Origin: DATEKX01 sp963726785
Lineage (GTDB): Bacteria > Acidobacteriota > Blastocatellia > UBA7656
Length of the DNA: 64,000 nt
Assembly: GCA_963726785.1 (NCBI GenBank)
Contig: CAVSDJ010000005.1
Location: forward strand, 119,911-183,910
Reading direction: 5' to 3'
The notes beneath the pieces are model-generated. The model saw only the letters and a program-made list of their open reading frames with translations, ran no database searches and had not been told where the DNA came from. Each line of letters opens with the position of its first letter. Position 1 is the first letter of the stretch. This document shows positions 18,141 to 27,230 of the stretch, one piece after another. The position numbers and the translations under genes were made by a program.

Positions 18141-18222
18141 CTAACGATGAATGCTGAATGATGAACGATGAATGAAAGAGTCCCTTGGTTCATTATTCAT
18201 CGTTCATCATTCATCGTTTTAT
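18141..18222. repeat. GATGAAC-family palindrome overlapping a gene end
   Basis: Left half GATGAATGCTGAATGATGAA units face right-half TTCATCGTTCATCATTCATC units. The right half overlaps the 3' end of the enoyl-CoA hydratase gene and encodes its last residues (TMNDER), so the element appears to have inserted at and re-formed that gene end. Confidence 0.8.
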
Positions 18223-19018
18223 TAAACTCCGGCGCGCGTTTCTGGGTGAATGCTTCGTAGGCTTCGCGGAAATCCGGGTTGAGCATGCAGATGGCCTGTG
18301 CCTCAGATTCGGCTTCCAGAGCCGCTTCCAGGCTCATGTGAAGCTCGCGATTGAGCGCCGTTTTCGTCATCGCAAGCGCGAATCCTGGCCCCGCTGCAAG
18401 CCGCTCGGCCCAAGCGTTGGTTTCAGCTTCAAGCTCGCTCGCAGGAACGACTCTGTTGTACAGCCCTGCATCGTGTGCTTCTTTCGCGCTGATGAAATCG
18501 CCCGTATAGAGCATCTCCGTCGCTTTGCTGAGTCCTACGACTTTCGGAAGAAGAAACGCCGCGCCCATATCAGCGCCCGCCAGCCCGACTTTAACGAACA
18601 GGAAAGCGATCTTTGCGGTCTCGGCTGCGATTCTGAGATCACATGCAAGCGCGATCACTGCGCCCGCGCCCGCAACCGTTCCGTTGAGCGATGCGATTAC
18701 GGGTTTGGCGAGAGCGCGAATGTTTTTGATGAGCGCGCAGGTCATACGAGTGAAATCGAGCAACCCGCTTATATCGCGGCTGAACAACTCGCCGATTATG
18801 TCTTCGACATCGCCGCCCGAACAGAAACCGCGACCGCGACCTGTGATGACGACCACACGAACGCTCGCGCGCGAGCCGAGCGTGACGAAAGCATCTGTCA
18901 ATTCGCGATAGACTTCAAAGGTGAGCGAGTTCAAACGGTCGGGCCTGTCAAAAGTGATGTAAGCAACAGGGCCGCGCTCTTCGTACAGGAAGCTTTTCGG
19001 GCTGATCTCTGTTGTCAC
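18197..19018 (-). CDS. Enoyl-CoA hydratase/isomerase family protein
   Basis: 273 residues of the crotonase fold. The oxyanion-hole segments are visible (GRGRGFCSGGDVED and SLNGTVAGAGAVIALACDLR, then VGLAGADMGAAFLLPKVVG). It could act in acyl-CoA or aromatic-ring degradation. Its start overlaps the RidA-family stop by four bases, and it precedes the tryptophan dioxygenase on the same strand. This suggests co-expression with the kynurenine genes, but the exact substrate is open. The last residues come from a repeat element. Confidence 0.88.
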   Translation of the reverse strand: MTTEISPKSFLYEERGPVAYITFDRPDRLNSLTFEVYRELTDAFVTLGSRASVRVVVITGRGRGFCSGGDVEDIIGELFSRDISGLLDFTRMTCALIKNIRALAKPVIASLNGTVAGAGAVIALACDLRIAAETAKIAFLFVKVGLAGADMGAAFLLPKVVGLSKATEMLYTGDFISAKEAHDAGLYNRVVPASELEAETNAWAERLAAGPGFALAMTKTALNRELHMSLEAALEAESEAQAICMLNPDFREAYEAFTQKRAPEFNKTMNDER

Positions 19019-19470
19019 TTTCGATCACCGTCTGAAGCTGGCTCTGTCTGTGTGGCTTCCGATTGTGCGTCCGCTTGAATGCAAGCGATTGCCTCTATCT
19101 CGACTTTGGCCAGGTCTTCGACCAGAGCATTGACTTCGACTAGAACCATCGCGGGAAAATGTTTGCCCATGATCTGGCGATAGATCAGGCCGATATTCTT
19201 GAGTTGCGAGGTGTACTCTTTTTTGTCCGTGACGTAGATGCGCATACTGGCTATGCTCGTCTGGTCGCCCCCGGCCTGGCGCACAACCGCAACAACATTT
19301 TCGAGCGCGAGCGCGAACTGGTCTGCGAAGTCGTCGCTGACGATTCGGCACAGACTGTCCCATCCTATCTGTCCGGCCACGAATAGAAGCCGTCCGCCTT
19401 CAACCAGCACGCCGTTGCTGTAGCCACGCGGCTCGGCCAGTTCTGCGGGATTAATAAAACTCATCTTCAT
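19015..19470 (-). CDS. RidA/YjgF family protein
   Basis: 151 residues with the YjgF/UK114 fold: YSNGVLVEGGRLLFVAGQIG, VVRQAGGDQTSIASMRIYVT and FPAMVLVEVNALVEDLAKVE. Family members hydrolyse reactive enamine/imine intermediates; some act as 2-aminomuconate deaminases in aromatic degradation. Its place as first gene before enoyl-CoA hydratase and the kynurenine genes fits either role. AAGGAG lies ahead of the ATG. Confidence 0.88.
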   Translation of the reverse strand: MKMSFINPAELAEPRGYSNGVLVEGGRLLFVAGQIGWDSLCRIVSDDFADQFALALENVVAVVRQAGGDQTSIASMRIYVTDKKEYTSQLKNIGLIYRQIMGKHFPAMVLVEVNALVEDLAKVEIEAIACIQADAQSEATQTEPASDGDRK

Positions 19471-19498
19471 AGCAAGGCTCCTTCGAGCTTGAATCGCA

Positions 19499-20290
19499 TC
19501 ATTCTTTGGGTTTCAGTCCGCTATATTCTTTCAGTTCCCAACCCGTGCCTTCGGCAGACTCGCGCTTGACCAGACCCAACCCGCGCACATAATAATCGGT
19601 CACGACACTCGTCCCGCCCTTGCGTTCAACCTTGAGAGCCTTGACCTTGCCTGTCGGCAGCGTTATTTCCTGCTCGCCTTTTACCGTAAAGCTCAGGACA
19701 ATCGGCGCGTCTTCTTTTGCCGGAGGCTCGTCCCCTCTTTGTGAAGTTCTTTTGAAACCGTAAGACCATGTAAAATCTGGCTTAACAAGCGAAGAAGGTT
19801 CGATCATCACGTAAGAGTTCTCTCTGTAGTCAAACTGGCTTGTGGATTTTGGCTGATCGGCTAACCGGCTTTCAGTCTTTTCCAAAAGTATAATGACCTT
19901 GTCGCCGTCGCACACGAAATGTTTTTCAGTGTCTTGAACTATCTGCAACCCGCCGCTTCTATCAATTATTCGTGATCGCTCGACAAATCCTTTGCGTCCG
20001 TTCTCGTCTGACGAGTCAACCACAACCGTCACGTCTGCGACCAGACCGCTCGAATAGTTCAAAACGTATTTAGCCACAGAGCCGGGCACAAGCGGATAGT
20101 ATTCGTTACAGGGTTTGGAGTTCGGATCAAAGGTGCTTGTGGGCTTGAGAGGAGTGGGGGGGGTGAACACCGTTCGATTCGCGTTGCCGTTTGCGTTGCC
20201 GTTCGCATTGCTGTTGCCGTTCGTATTGCCGGGAGTGCATCCGCTAAGGGCGATTGCCGTCAGCAGAATGATTAAAAAACCAGTTCGCAT
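19499..20290 (-). CDS. Lipoprotein of unknown function, Asn/Gly-rich linker
   Basis: 263 residues from ATG at 20288-20290, chosen because it begins a lipoprotein signal (MRTGFLIILLTAIALSGC) with an AAAGGAAA upstream; the open frame extends further but without a start signal. After the lipobox Cys comes a repetitive NGNSNANGNANGNAN linker, frequent in Acidobacteriota lipoproteins. A beta-rich domain of unknown function follows (PLVPGSVAKYVLNYSSG, LPTGKVKALKVERKGG, YYVRGLGLVKRES). The domain resembles periplasmic repeats that sense or bind ligands, but I cannot name one. Confidence 0.8.
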   Translation of the reverse strand: MRTGFLIILLTAIALSGCTPGNTNGNSNANGNANGNANRTVFTPPTPLKPTSTFDPNSKPCNEYYPLVPGSVAKYVLNYSSGLVADVTVVVDSSDENGRKGFVERSRIIDRSGGLQIVQDTEKHFVCDGDKVIILLEKTESRLADQPKSTSQFDYRENSYVMIEPSSLVKPDFTWSYGFKRTSQRGDEPPAKEDAPIVLSFTVKGEQEITLPTGKVKALKVERKGGTSVVTDYYVRGLGLVKRESAEGTGWELKEYSGLKPKE

Positions 20291-20440
20291 TAATAAAAAA
20301 TTTCCTTTCGCATCATGGCTTGCGCCCGCTGCGGGATTTGGGGCGCGCATAAATAAATTAATTAACACCTTGCGCCGCCATTCGCAAGCAGGAGCGAATG
20401 TAGGCTTTGGCTACAAGACGCCGCGTGCTATAAGGAAAGC

Positions 20441-21337
20441 GTGATTGCACCCGAAGAGAAGGCCGAAAAATCGGAGCCAACTACTGCAAAAGTTTTCGCT
20501 GCGATGGGCTTTGCGGTCTTCGCGCTGGCCTCGTCATCCATCTTAATCATCAAGCTTGAACGAGTCCCTTCGCTAGTCATAGCGTTTTATCGCATGGCTC
20601 TGGCTACGGCTTTCCTTACCCCTGCGGCAATCGCCTTCAAGCGGCGAGAGCTTTCGGCGTTGACCCGTCGAGACTTTGCGCTGCTGGCGCTGGGCGGATT
20701 CTTTCTCGCGATCCATTTCGGCGCGTGGATAACGTCGCTCAAATACATCCCCATTGCTACGTCGGTTGTGCTGGTAAACAGCCATCCGTTATTCGTTGTG
20801 ATTGCTTCCTATTTTTTTCTCGGCGAAAAACCGGCTACGCGCGGCCTCGCGGGAACAGCCCTGGGGCTGATTGGAATGGTCGTCATCAGTCACGATGCGT
20901 TAAGCGATGTTCAGATGGCAATCAAAGGCGATGGGCTTGCGCTTGTTGGCGCGCTTGCAGTCGTCGGTTATTTCATCGTCGGTCGCAAGGCGCGAGCGCG
21001 AATCAGTTTGCTCGGCTACGTGACACCGCTCTACGCGGTGTGCTCTCTATTTCTTTTGATTATGGCGCTGGCTACGGGGAGCCCGCTTTATCCGTACACG
21101 GCGACCGAGTGGGCTTACTTCGCGGCGCTCGCAATAGTGCCGACCATTCTGGGACACACAGTCTTCAACTGGGCGCTCAAACACGTGCGCCCGTCGTCTA
21201 TCTCTCTGGCATTTCTTTGCGAGCCTGTCGTGGCAAGCATGCTTGCTTTTTTCATCTTCGGCCAGCGCCCGCCCTCGGCAACCTTCATCGGCGGCGCTTT
21301 GATTCTCGCCGGAATCTACCTGACAACATCAAAGTGA
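20441..21337 (+). CDS. EamA/DMT family transporter
   Basis: 298 residues with ten predicted membrane helices in two EamA repeats (first ending near residue 145, second starting near 160). FYRMALATAFLTP and SLAFLCEPVVASMLAF are typical. The family exports amino acids and other small metabolites. GTG start with AAGGAAAGC directly upstream. It is divergent from the lipoprotein gene. Confidence 0.87.
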   Translation: MIAPEEKAEKSEPTTAKVFAAMGFAVFALASSSILIIKLERVPSLVIAFYRMALATAFLTPAAIAFKRRELSALTRRDFALLALGGFFLAIHFGAWITSLKYIPIATSVVLVNSHPLFVVIASYFFLGEKPATRGLAGTALGLIGMVVISHDALSDVQMAIKGDGLALVGALAVVGYFIVGRKARARISLLGYVTPLYAVCSLFLLIMALATGSPLYPYTATEWAYFAALAIVPTILGHTVFNWALKHVRPSSISLAFLCEPVVASMLAFFIFGQRPPSATFIGGALILAGIYLTTSK

Positions 21338-21338
21338 A

Positions 21339-21622
21339 TTTTGGATTTTAGATTTTAGATTTTAGATTGACATAGATGAAGAATCCCGCGCTCATCTGAA
21401 ACTTAGAGCGGATTTCTATTGAATGTAAGGTAATGCAAGAGGGTTCACCGCAGAGACGCAGAAGAAAACGATGAATGCGGAATGATGAATGATGAACGGA
21501 AGAGAAATTCTTTAATTCATCGTTCATCGTTCATACTTCATCATTCTCTTCCGCGTCTCTGCGGTGAACCGTACATCCATTTGCAAACCGCTCTAAATCC
21601 GGCAATCCAAAATCTAAAATCG
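21339..21622. repeat. Compound intergenic palindrome
   Basis: Two nested levels. Outer: tandem GATTTTA units near 21,343-21,367 face AATCCAAAATCTAAAATC near 21,603-21,620. Inner: GGTTCACCGCAGAGACGCAG at 21442 pairs with its complement ending at 21570, enclosing ATGAATG/TTCATCGTTCAT units. No gene lies in these roughly 330 bases. Confidence 0.8.
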
Positions 21623-21677
21623 AATAGTGTTATTATCAATGTGTAACACAGAGGCGCGAAAGCGAAGTTAATCGAAA

Positions 21678-22298
21678 ATGAAGAGACTGATGCTCACTGC
21701 ATTTGAACCGTTCGACGGCCAGTCCATCAATCCATCTCTTGAAGCCGCGCTGGTGATGACCGGGGTCGAGTTTAATGATGCGATAATCAGCGTAACCGAA
21801 CTGCCTGTTGATCGGTTTCGCGCAACCGAGATGGCAATAAGCATCATGGGAAACCAGCGGCCCGACATCGTGATTATGCTCGGAGAGGGCGGAGCGCGAT
21901 TTCGCGTCACGCCTGAACGAGTCGCAATCAATGTTGACGATTTTCGCATACCCGACAACGCAGGCAATCAACCCAAAGGCGAGCCGATAATAGAAGGCGG
22001 CCCTGTCGGTTACTTTTCAACGCTTCCCGTCCGCGCCATAACCGACCGATTGTTGAAAGCGCACATTCCGGCTGCGATTTCAAACTCGGCAGGCGTGTAT
22101 CTGTGCAACAGGCTTTTCTATAGCATGATGCATTTCATCGCAACCGAAGAGTTGCCAATCACGGCAGGCTTCATCCACGTCCCCTACATGCACGAACAGG
22201 CGCTCGGCAGATATCCAGACGTGCCGAGCCTTTCGCGCGAAACGATAGTCGAAGCGGTGCGGCTCGCCATCGAAGTCACATTGGATCAAGCAAGGTAG
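21678..22298 (+). CDS. pcp: Pyroglutamyl-peptidase I
   Basis: 206 residues of the C15 cysteine peptidase family, which removes N-terminal pyroglutamate. The triad is visible: Glu 80 in TPERVAINVDD, Cys 143 in SNSAGVYLCNRLFY, and His 167 in GFIHVPYMHEQ. Length is normal for the family. It is followed after 3-6 bases by endonuclease V, likely in one transcript. Confidence 0.93.
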   Translation: MKRLMLTAFEPFDGQSINPSLEAALVMTGVEFNDAIISVTELPVDRFRATEMAISIMGNQRPDIVIMLGEGGARFRVTPERVAINVDDFRIPDNAGNQPKGEPIIEGGPVGYFSTLPVRAITDRLLKAHIPAAISNSAGVYLCNRLFYSMMHFIATEELPITAGFIHVPYMHEQALGRYPDVPSLSRETIVEAVRLAIEVTLDQAR

Positions 22299-22304
22299 CC
22301 CGTG

Positions 22305-23048
22305 ATGCAGTACAAGAAACTTCACGATTGGAATTTGACGCCGACCGAAGCCGTAGAATTACAAAAAGAATTGCGCGGAAAGATTCACATCGAACCGCTC
22401 AAGCGCGAAGTCAATCTGGTAGCAGGCTGCGACATCTCTTTCAACAAATTCTCTGAAATAGTTTACGCAGGAATAGTTGTGTTGCGTTTGCCTGAGCTTG
22501 AAGTTGTAGACAGCGCAACAGTGATAACCCGAACCAGCTTTCCTTACATACCCGGCCTGCTTTCGTTCAGAGAAACGCCTGCGCTGCTCGAAGCGTGGGA
22601 GCGATTAGAGACAGCGCCTGATGTTGTGATGCTCGATGGGCAAGGACTTGCGCACCCGCGACGATTCGGCATTGCGTGTCATTTCGGATTGCTCGTGGGG
22701 CTGCCGACTCTCGGCTGCGCGAAGACTGTTCTGCGCGGAAAATATGACGAGCCTGACGAGAAAGCAGGTAGCTATTCGTTGATGACCGATAAAGGTAAAA
22801 CAGTCGGCGCGGCGGTGAGAACGAAAGACCGCGTCGCGCCTGTTTATGTTTCAGTCGGGCATCAGATAGATTTGCCCGGAGCCATCAAGCTCGCGCTCAG
22901 GTGTGTGAAGGGTTACCGGGCGAATGATGAAGGCGAAACTTTATTCGACATAAAATCGGCATCGAAATCGAAATACAGAATTCCTGAGCCGACCAGACAA
23001 GCGCACTTGTTTGTAAACGAATTGCGGCGACGCGAATCAAGTCAATGA
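22305..23048 (+). CDS. nfi: Endonuclease V (deoxyinosine 3'-endonuclease)
   Basis: 247 residues. The enzyme nicks DNA or RNA next to inosine. The Endonuclease_5 motifs are clear: AGCDISF (metal Asp), FPYIPGLLSFRETPALLEAW, VVMLDGQGLAHPRRFGIACH (second metal Asp) and TLGCAKTVL. ATG at 22305 directly follows a GTG at 22302, and either may start the protein. It overlaps no neighbour and converges on serA with 13 bases between stops. Confidence 0.93.
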   Translation: MQYKKLHDWNLTPTEAVELQKELRGKIHIEPLKREVNLVAGCDISFNKFSEIVYAGIVVLRLPELEVVDSATVITRTSFPYIPGLLSFRETPALLEAWERLETAPDVVMLDGQGLAHPRRFGIACHFGLLVGLPTLGCAKTVLRGKYDEPDEKAGSYSLMTDKGKTVGAAVRTKDRVAPVYVSVGHQIDLPGAIKLALRCVKGYRANDEGETLFDIKSASKSKYRIPEPTRQAHLFVNELRRRESSQ

Positions 23049-23061
23049 ACTTCAAAGCTCT

Positions 23062-24642
23062 TTAGAGGTTCACCTGCTTGACAGAGATCACGGCGGGCAA
23101 CGAAGAAAGCCCTCGCAAAGCGTCTTCATTCAAAGCCTGGTCAATCTGAATAAGCGAAAGCGCGCTCTCGCCGATCTTTTTGCGCCCGAGATAGAGCCGC
23201 CCGATGTTCACATTCTGATCGCCGATAAAGGTTGCGATGCGGCCAATCACGCCCGGCTCATCGCGATTGAACAACAAAATCATATGGCCTTTCGGAATCG
23301 CTTCGAGCGTGAATCCATTAATGCGAACTATTCGCGCATCGCGGCGACCGAACAGCGCGCCTGCCACGTCGCTCTCGTGATCCGAAGTTACGGCGCGCAC
23401 TCGTATCAAGCTGGCAAAATCGCGCGCCCGTCGTGACAACGACTCCGTAACCTTGATGCCTCGCTGCTCGGCCACTATAGCGGAGTTGACCATGTTCACT
23501 CGTTCGATGACGGGACTGAGCAATCCTGCAAGCACGGCTTGAGTGATTGGCCTCACGTCGTTGTCGCTCACTTCGCCCGAATAATCAATCGCCACTTCGC
23601 GCAAATCGTGGCCGAAGACCTGGCCTTGAAACAGCCCGATCTTTTCGCCGAGCGTTATGTACGGGCCGATGACTGAAAGCAACTCCGCGCTGACGGCTGG
23701 CATATTCACCGCGCCGCGAACGGTCCCCTGCTTCAGAAAATCCAAAACCTGTTCGGCTATCATCGTCGCCACGCCGAGTTGAGCTTCCGTAGTTGATGCT
23801 CCGAGGTGAGGCGTGGCGATGACCTGCTCGAAGGCAAGCAGCGGATTGTCTGCGGGCGTTGGCTCCTGCTCGAACACATCGAGCGCGGCCCCTGCAACTT
23901 TGCCTGAGCGCAGGGCGTCTGCAAGCGCGCGTTCGTCTATCAATCCTCCGCGCGCGCAATTGATGAGGCGCACGCCGGGTTTCATCTTTTCGATTGCAGA
24001 CGCGTTGATCAGCCCGCGCGTATCTTCCGTGAGCGGCGTGTGAAGAGTGATGAAGTCCGCGCGCGCGAATATTTCATCAAGTGACACAAGCTCGATTTCG
24101 AGATCGCGCGCGGCTTCGATTGTAAAGTAAGGGTCATAAGCGACAACATTCATGCCGAATGCGCGAGCGCGTTCGGCGACGGTCGAGCCTATGCGACCAA
24201 GCCCGATGATGCCAAGAGTCTTGCTCAACAACTCGACGCCGAGAAAACGATTTTTTTCCCATCGACCCGTCTTCGTTGATGCGACGGCCTGCGGTATCTG
24301 CCGCGCGAGCGACATCAACATCGCCCATGTATGCTCTGCGGTTGTGACCGTGTTGCCTGCCGCCGCGTTCATCACCACGATGCCGCGTCGTGTCGCCGCC
24401 GCTACATCAATGTTGTCAACGCCCGTGCCCGCGCGCCCGACTGCGCGCAGCTTTGTCGCGCTTTCTATCAACTCGGCTGTCACTTGCGTTTTGCTCCTGA
24501 CGATCAGCGCGTCGTAGTCAGAAATGATGCGCTTAAGCTCATCGGCAGCAAGCGCGGGGCGTTCGTCAACTTCAATGCCGCTGACCGCTCGCAGTATTTC
24601 AACACCTGTTTTCTCTAACCCATCGCAAACTAAAACTCGCAT
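23062..24642 (-). CDS. serA: D-3-phosphoglycerate dehydrogenase
   Basis: 526 residues, the long form. It catalyses the first committed step of serine synthesis, 3-phosphoglycerate to 3-phosphohydroxypyruvate. The substrate and NAD domains show VGRAGTGVDNIDV, GLGRIGSTVAERA, NCARGGLIDERAL (catalytic Arg region) and ATPHLGASTTEAQ (catalytic His). An allosteric-substrate-binding domain (about 320-440) and a C-terminal ACT domain (LLFNRDEPGVIGRIATFIGD) follow, so feedback by serine is plausible. It stands alone on the minus strand. Confidence 0.96.
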   Translation of the reverse strand: MRVLVCDGLEKTGVEILRAVSGIEVDERPALAADELKRIISDYDALIVRSKTQVTAELIESATKLRAVGRAGTGVDNIDVAAATRRGIVVMNAAAGNTVTTAEHTWAMLMSLARQIPQAVASTKTGRWEKNRFLGVELLSKTLGIIGLGRIGSTVAERARAFGMNVVAYDPYFTIEAARDLEIELVSLDEIFARADFITLHTPLTEDTRGLINASAIEKMKPGVRLINCARGGLIDERALADALRSGKVAGAALDVFEQEPTPADNPLLAFEQVIATPHLGASTTEAQLGVATMIAEQVLDFLKQGTVRGAVNMPAVSAELLSVIGPYITLGEKIGLFQGQVFGHDLREVAIDYSGEVSDNDVRPITQAVLAGLLSPVIERVNMVNSAIVAEQRGIKVTESLSRRARDFASLIRVRAVTSDHESDVAGALFGRRDARIVRINGFTLEAIPKGHMILLFNRDEPGVIGRIATFIGDQNVNIGRLYLGRKKIGESALSLIQIDQALNEDALRGLSSLPAVISVKQVNL

Positions 24643-24794
24643 GACTGAGACCGCCTCTTAATTATGAAATGAAGCCGTCATTGTAACTGACCGTTCGTCA
24701 GGGTTCCACTTAGCATTGTCGTTCAGGATTGTAGGCGGTCTATGTCGGGCTTAGAGATTTGACTTTGAATGTAGCGGATAGATGATAGCGCTTA

Positions 24795-24977
24795 TCAAGA
24801 CGTGCTTGTCTGGAGCGAGCCATCGAATGATTCAGGCTGGCCAATAGCTTCTGCCAATACCACAGTCCCCGGCACGAGCCAGAGTCTTACGTGAGACACT
24901 TCTTTATTCAATTCCCTTTTGATCTCGTTACGCTGCTGCGGTGTTAGTTCGATAACAACTTGCTTGAGTGCTGACAT
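24795..24977 (-). CDS. Small protein of unknown function
   Basis: 60 residues. AAGGAGC lies seven bases before the ATG, which argues for a real gene. The N-terminal half is charged and helical (IELTPQQRNEIKRELNKEV); the rest has a hydrophobic stretch (LWLVPGTVVLAEAIG). No family recognised. It lies 44 bases after the gene at 25022-25276 on the same strand, possibly in one transcript. Confidence 0.6.
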   Translation of the reverse strand: MSALKQVVIELTPQQRNEIKRELNKEVSHVRLWLVPGTVVLAEAIGQPESFDGSLQTSTS

Positions 24978-25021
24978 CTCTTTGCTCCTTCTTTATTCAG
25001 ATTAGATAATGGATTAAGCAA

Positions 25022-25276
25022 TCAATCCTCTTTCAGAAAATCTGCCGCTATGATCGCGCCGCTCATCGTGTGCGACATCGCCACGCAACGCCACTCTTCA
25101 TTGACGGAATTTCTCAACCAGATGCCTGAAGCCGCATCAACACCTAGCTGTCGCTCGTTACGTTCAAAGATAACCCACTCCTGATCGGCGGCGAGCCTCA
25201 CGCGCCGTGAAGGAATATCAAGCCCTCGCTGAATGAGAAGCTCTCGTATGTGACTTGCTGCTCGTGCTTGATTCAT
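25022..25276 (-). CDS. Small protein of unknown function
   Basis: 84 residues with CGGAG before the ATG. Mixed alpha/beta composition (HIRELLIQRGLDIPSRRVRL, EWVIFERNERQLGVDAASGI) without a signal peptide or known motif. It is in the same direction as the small gene downstream and the receiver-like gene upstream. Confidence 0.55.
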   Translation of the reverse strand: MNQARAASHIRELLIQRGLDIPSRRVRLAADQEWVIFERNERQLGVDAASGIWLRNSVNEEWRCVAMSHTMSGAIIAADFLKED

Positions 25277-25463
25277 TCACTCCGACATGCTCTCGATAGA
25301 GGAAGAGGCGCGAGTTAATTGTTTTTCCCGGTTAGGTGAAAAGTCGCCATTGATAACAACTCTCGCCTCTGCCAATTACTACGCCTCTCCCTTGTCCTCG
25401 ATCCGCCTCTATCGCCAGTTACTGCAATATCTCTATTTCGTGTGTGCCGCTTTACTGCCGCCA

Positions 25464-25796
25464 CTAACATGCTGGTTCAATCGGTTTGATCAGCACTTCA
25501 TTCGCTCCCATCTCCAACGCCTCTCCAGTCACATCCGGCCTGCCTGTTATCATCAATATGGGTGTCTCTTTCCGGTGTTCTATCTCTCTTATCAATCGAA
25601 TCATCTCCACCCCGTTCGTAGAATGGAATCTGTAACTGACTGTAATCAGATCGTAAGGGTTGTCGCCCAGCAATGCTCTGGCTACGCTCGGTCCTCTTCG
25701 TGGCGTGCTTACATCCCAGCCTTCCTGCGAAAATATTTCTATAAACAGCCCCGCCACACTCTCGTCGCCTTCGATCACAAGCACCGCCAAGCTCAT
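25464..25796 (-). CDS. Stand-alone receiver domain lacking the phospho-acceptor Asp
   Basis: 110 residues from ATG at 25794-25796, which has GGAGAAGG upstream. The CheY fold is evident: acidic VIEGDE at the N-terminus, ILMITGRPD with the conserved Thr, and VLIKPIEP with the conserved Lys. The residue expected to be the phosphorylated Asp, at the end of strand 3, is Ser 54 (YDLITVSYRFHSTNG). It is therefore probably an atypical receiver that signals without phosphorylation, or a decayed one. No kinase or output domain is adjacent. Confidence 0.75.
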   Translation of the reverse strand: MSLAVLVIEGDESVAGLFIEIFSQEGWDVSTPRRGPSVARALLGDNPYDLITVSYRFHSTNGVEMIRLIREIEHRKETPILMITGRPDVTGEALEMGANEVLIKPIEPAC

Positions 25797-26103
25797 ACCG
25801 CCTTCTCCGTCATCTATACAAGATGATTGATAAATTAGGGGACGCAGCAACTACGCTGATACCCACCTCTGGCTTCCTCTGCTGCTTCCCCTTTCAAGTG
25901 GGGAGTTACACCCGAAGGAGAAAATCCTAGCCTCGAATCATTCCTACTCATTCACAGCTTCACAAATATTGAGGAGGCGTAGCGGGCGGAGGGGGATACA
26001 TCCGCTAATATCTATCCGCCGATACGCCCCCTCTCCTCCAGGCTGTCGCAGCCCCTCAACCGCGACAGTCCGTTCTGGATTGTAAGGAGGCTAGAGCACG
26101 AAT

Positions 26104-26292
26104 TTATGCCGCGAGGGGACAACGTTCAGACAACGAGCTATTGACCAACTCGGCAACTCTGTCGGCCCTGGCCTTCCCAACATCGCAGCACTGACACCAG
26201 ATTTGATCTTCAAGACTTGGGTATGACAACAACTGGCTAACCATGCCAGAACCGAGACAAAGTGCGCATAGCTTTGAATCCTGAACTTTCAA
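26104..26292 (-). CDS. Small Cys-rich protein
   Basis: 62 residues from a TTG start with a strong AAGGAAGG upstream. Two Cys clusters, CALCLGSG and WCQCCDVGKA, recall a DnaJ-type CxxCxGxG zinc knuckle. Zinc binding is likely, the role unknown. It is divergent from the rplU promoter region. Confidence 0.5.
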   Translation of the reverse strand: MKVQDSKLCALCLGSGMVSQLLSYPSLEDQIWCQCCDVGKARADRVAELVNSSLSERCPLAA

Positions 26293-26515
26293 TTAACCTT
26301 CCTTAAAGCTCAACGAGACGCAGTCGGTCACCAAGAAATTAAGCTCAAAACAATCTACACCTGATACTATCAACATAGGATTTTGTCCTATGAAAATGGG
26401 AACAGCGCAATACTAAACCAGAAGTCCGACAGTGTCAACTATAATATTATGCCAGCGTCCCATAAAAATAGATGCACGATAAAGGCGCATTCCATTAAGT
26501 TTCAACTTAGCGGCG

Positions 26516-26545
26516 TTGACATCACATCAAACGGCCCGCTATAAT
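26516..26545 (+). promoter_or_regulatory. Sigma-70 promoter of the rplU operon
   Basis: TTGACA at 26516-26521, 18-base spacer, TATAAT at 26540-26545: both hexamers match consensus. Transcription would begin near 26552, about 35 bases before the rplU start. Confidence 0.85.
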
Positions 26546-26587
26546 TTCAGACTTTCGTCATAAGCATTTTTTTGGAGGGAGCTTACT

Positions 26588-26929
26588 GTGGCATACGCTA
26601 TCGTTCAAACGGGAGGCAAGCAGTTCCGAGTCAGCGAAGGCGACGTTATTCAAGTGCCTTCGATCACGGCTGAAGTCGGCGATTCGGTTGAACTCGAAAC
26701 GCTTTTGCAAGGCGAAGGCCAGAACCTTGAACTCGGCAGCGGCACGATTACCGGTACTGTGGTCAGACATGGCCGCGCGCCTAAGATAATCGTGTTCAAA
26801 AAGAAGCGCCGCAAGCAGTACAAGAAGATTCACGGTCATCGCCAGAATTATACAGCCGTGCGAATCGAATCAATCGGCGGGGAAAGCAAACAAACAGATT
26901 CAGAAGCTAATGATCAGCAGTCAGAATAA
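26588..26929 (+). CDS. rplU: Ribosomal protein L21
   Basis: 113 residues, GTG start with GGAGGGAG upstream. The L21 signature is complete (MAYAIVQTGGKQFRVSEGD at the N-terminus; KIIVFKKKRRKQYKKIHGHR, the rRNA-binding loop; and YTAVRIESI). A short acidic tail follows. First gene of the rplU-rpmA-obg cluster, behind a near-consensus promoter. Confidence 0.97.
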   Translation: MAYAIVQTGGKQFRVSEGDVIQVPSITAEVGDSVELETLLQGEGQNLELGSGTITGTVVRHGRAPKIIVFKKKRRKQYKKIHGHRQNYTAVRIESIGGESKQTDSEANDQQSE

Positions 26930-26969
26930 TTGACTGACCGAAGGCGACTGAATTAATGAACGAGGAATC

Positions 26970-27227
26970 ATGGCACACAAGAAAGGTGTAGGCAGTTCGC
27001 GCAACGGGCGCGATTCAAATGCGCAGAGATTGGGCGTGAAGCGTTTTGGCGGCGAAAACGTGCACGGCGGCACGATTTTAGTTCGCCAGCGCGGCACGAA
27101 GTTCAAACCGGGCACTAATGTCGGTCGCGGCAAGGACGATACACTGTTCGCGCTCGTGACAGGCGTTGTTAAGTTTGAGGAAAAAGGGCGCAAAGGCAAG
27201 TTCATCAGCGTCTATCCAGCGGAGTAA
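26970..27227 (+). CDS. rpmA: Ribosomal protein L27
   Basis: 85 residues beginning MAHKKGVGSSRNGRDSN, the conserved N-terminal arm that reaches the peptidyl transferase centre. There is no cleavable extension of the Firmicutes type. FGGENVHGGTILVRQRGTKF follows. 40 bases after rplU, same operon. Confidence 0.97.
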   Translation: MAHKKGVGSSRNGRDSNAQRLGVKRFGGENVHGGTILVRQRGTKFKPGTNVGRGKDDTLFALVTGVVKFEEKGRKGKFISVYPAE

Positions 27228-27230
27228 TAG

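Noticed and set aside
15900..18222. Possible CRISPR-like array because of recurring GATGAAC/TTCATC units
   Set aside because: Units are inverted, irregularly spaced and lack unique spacers of constant length; no cas genes are present.
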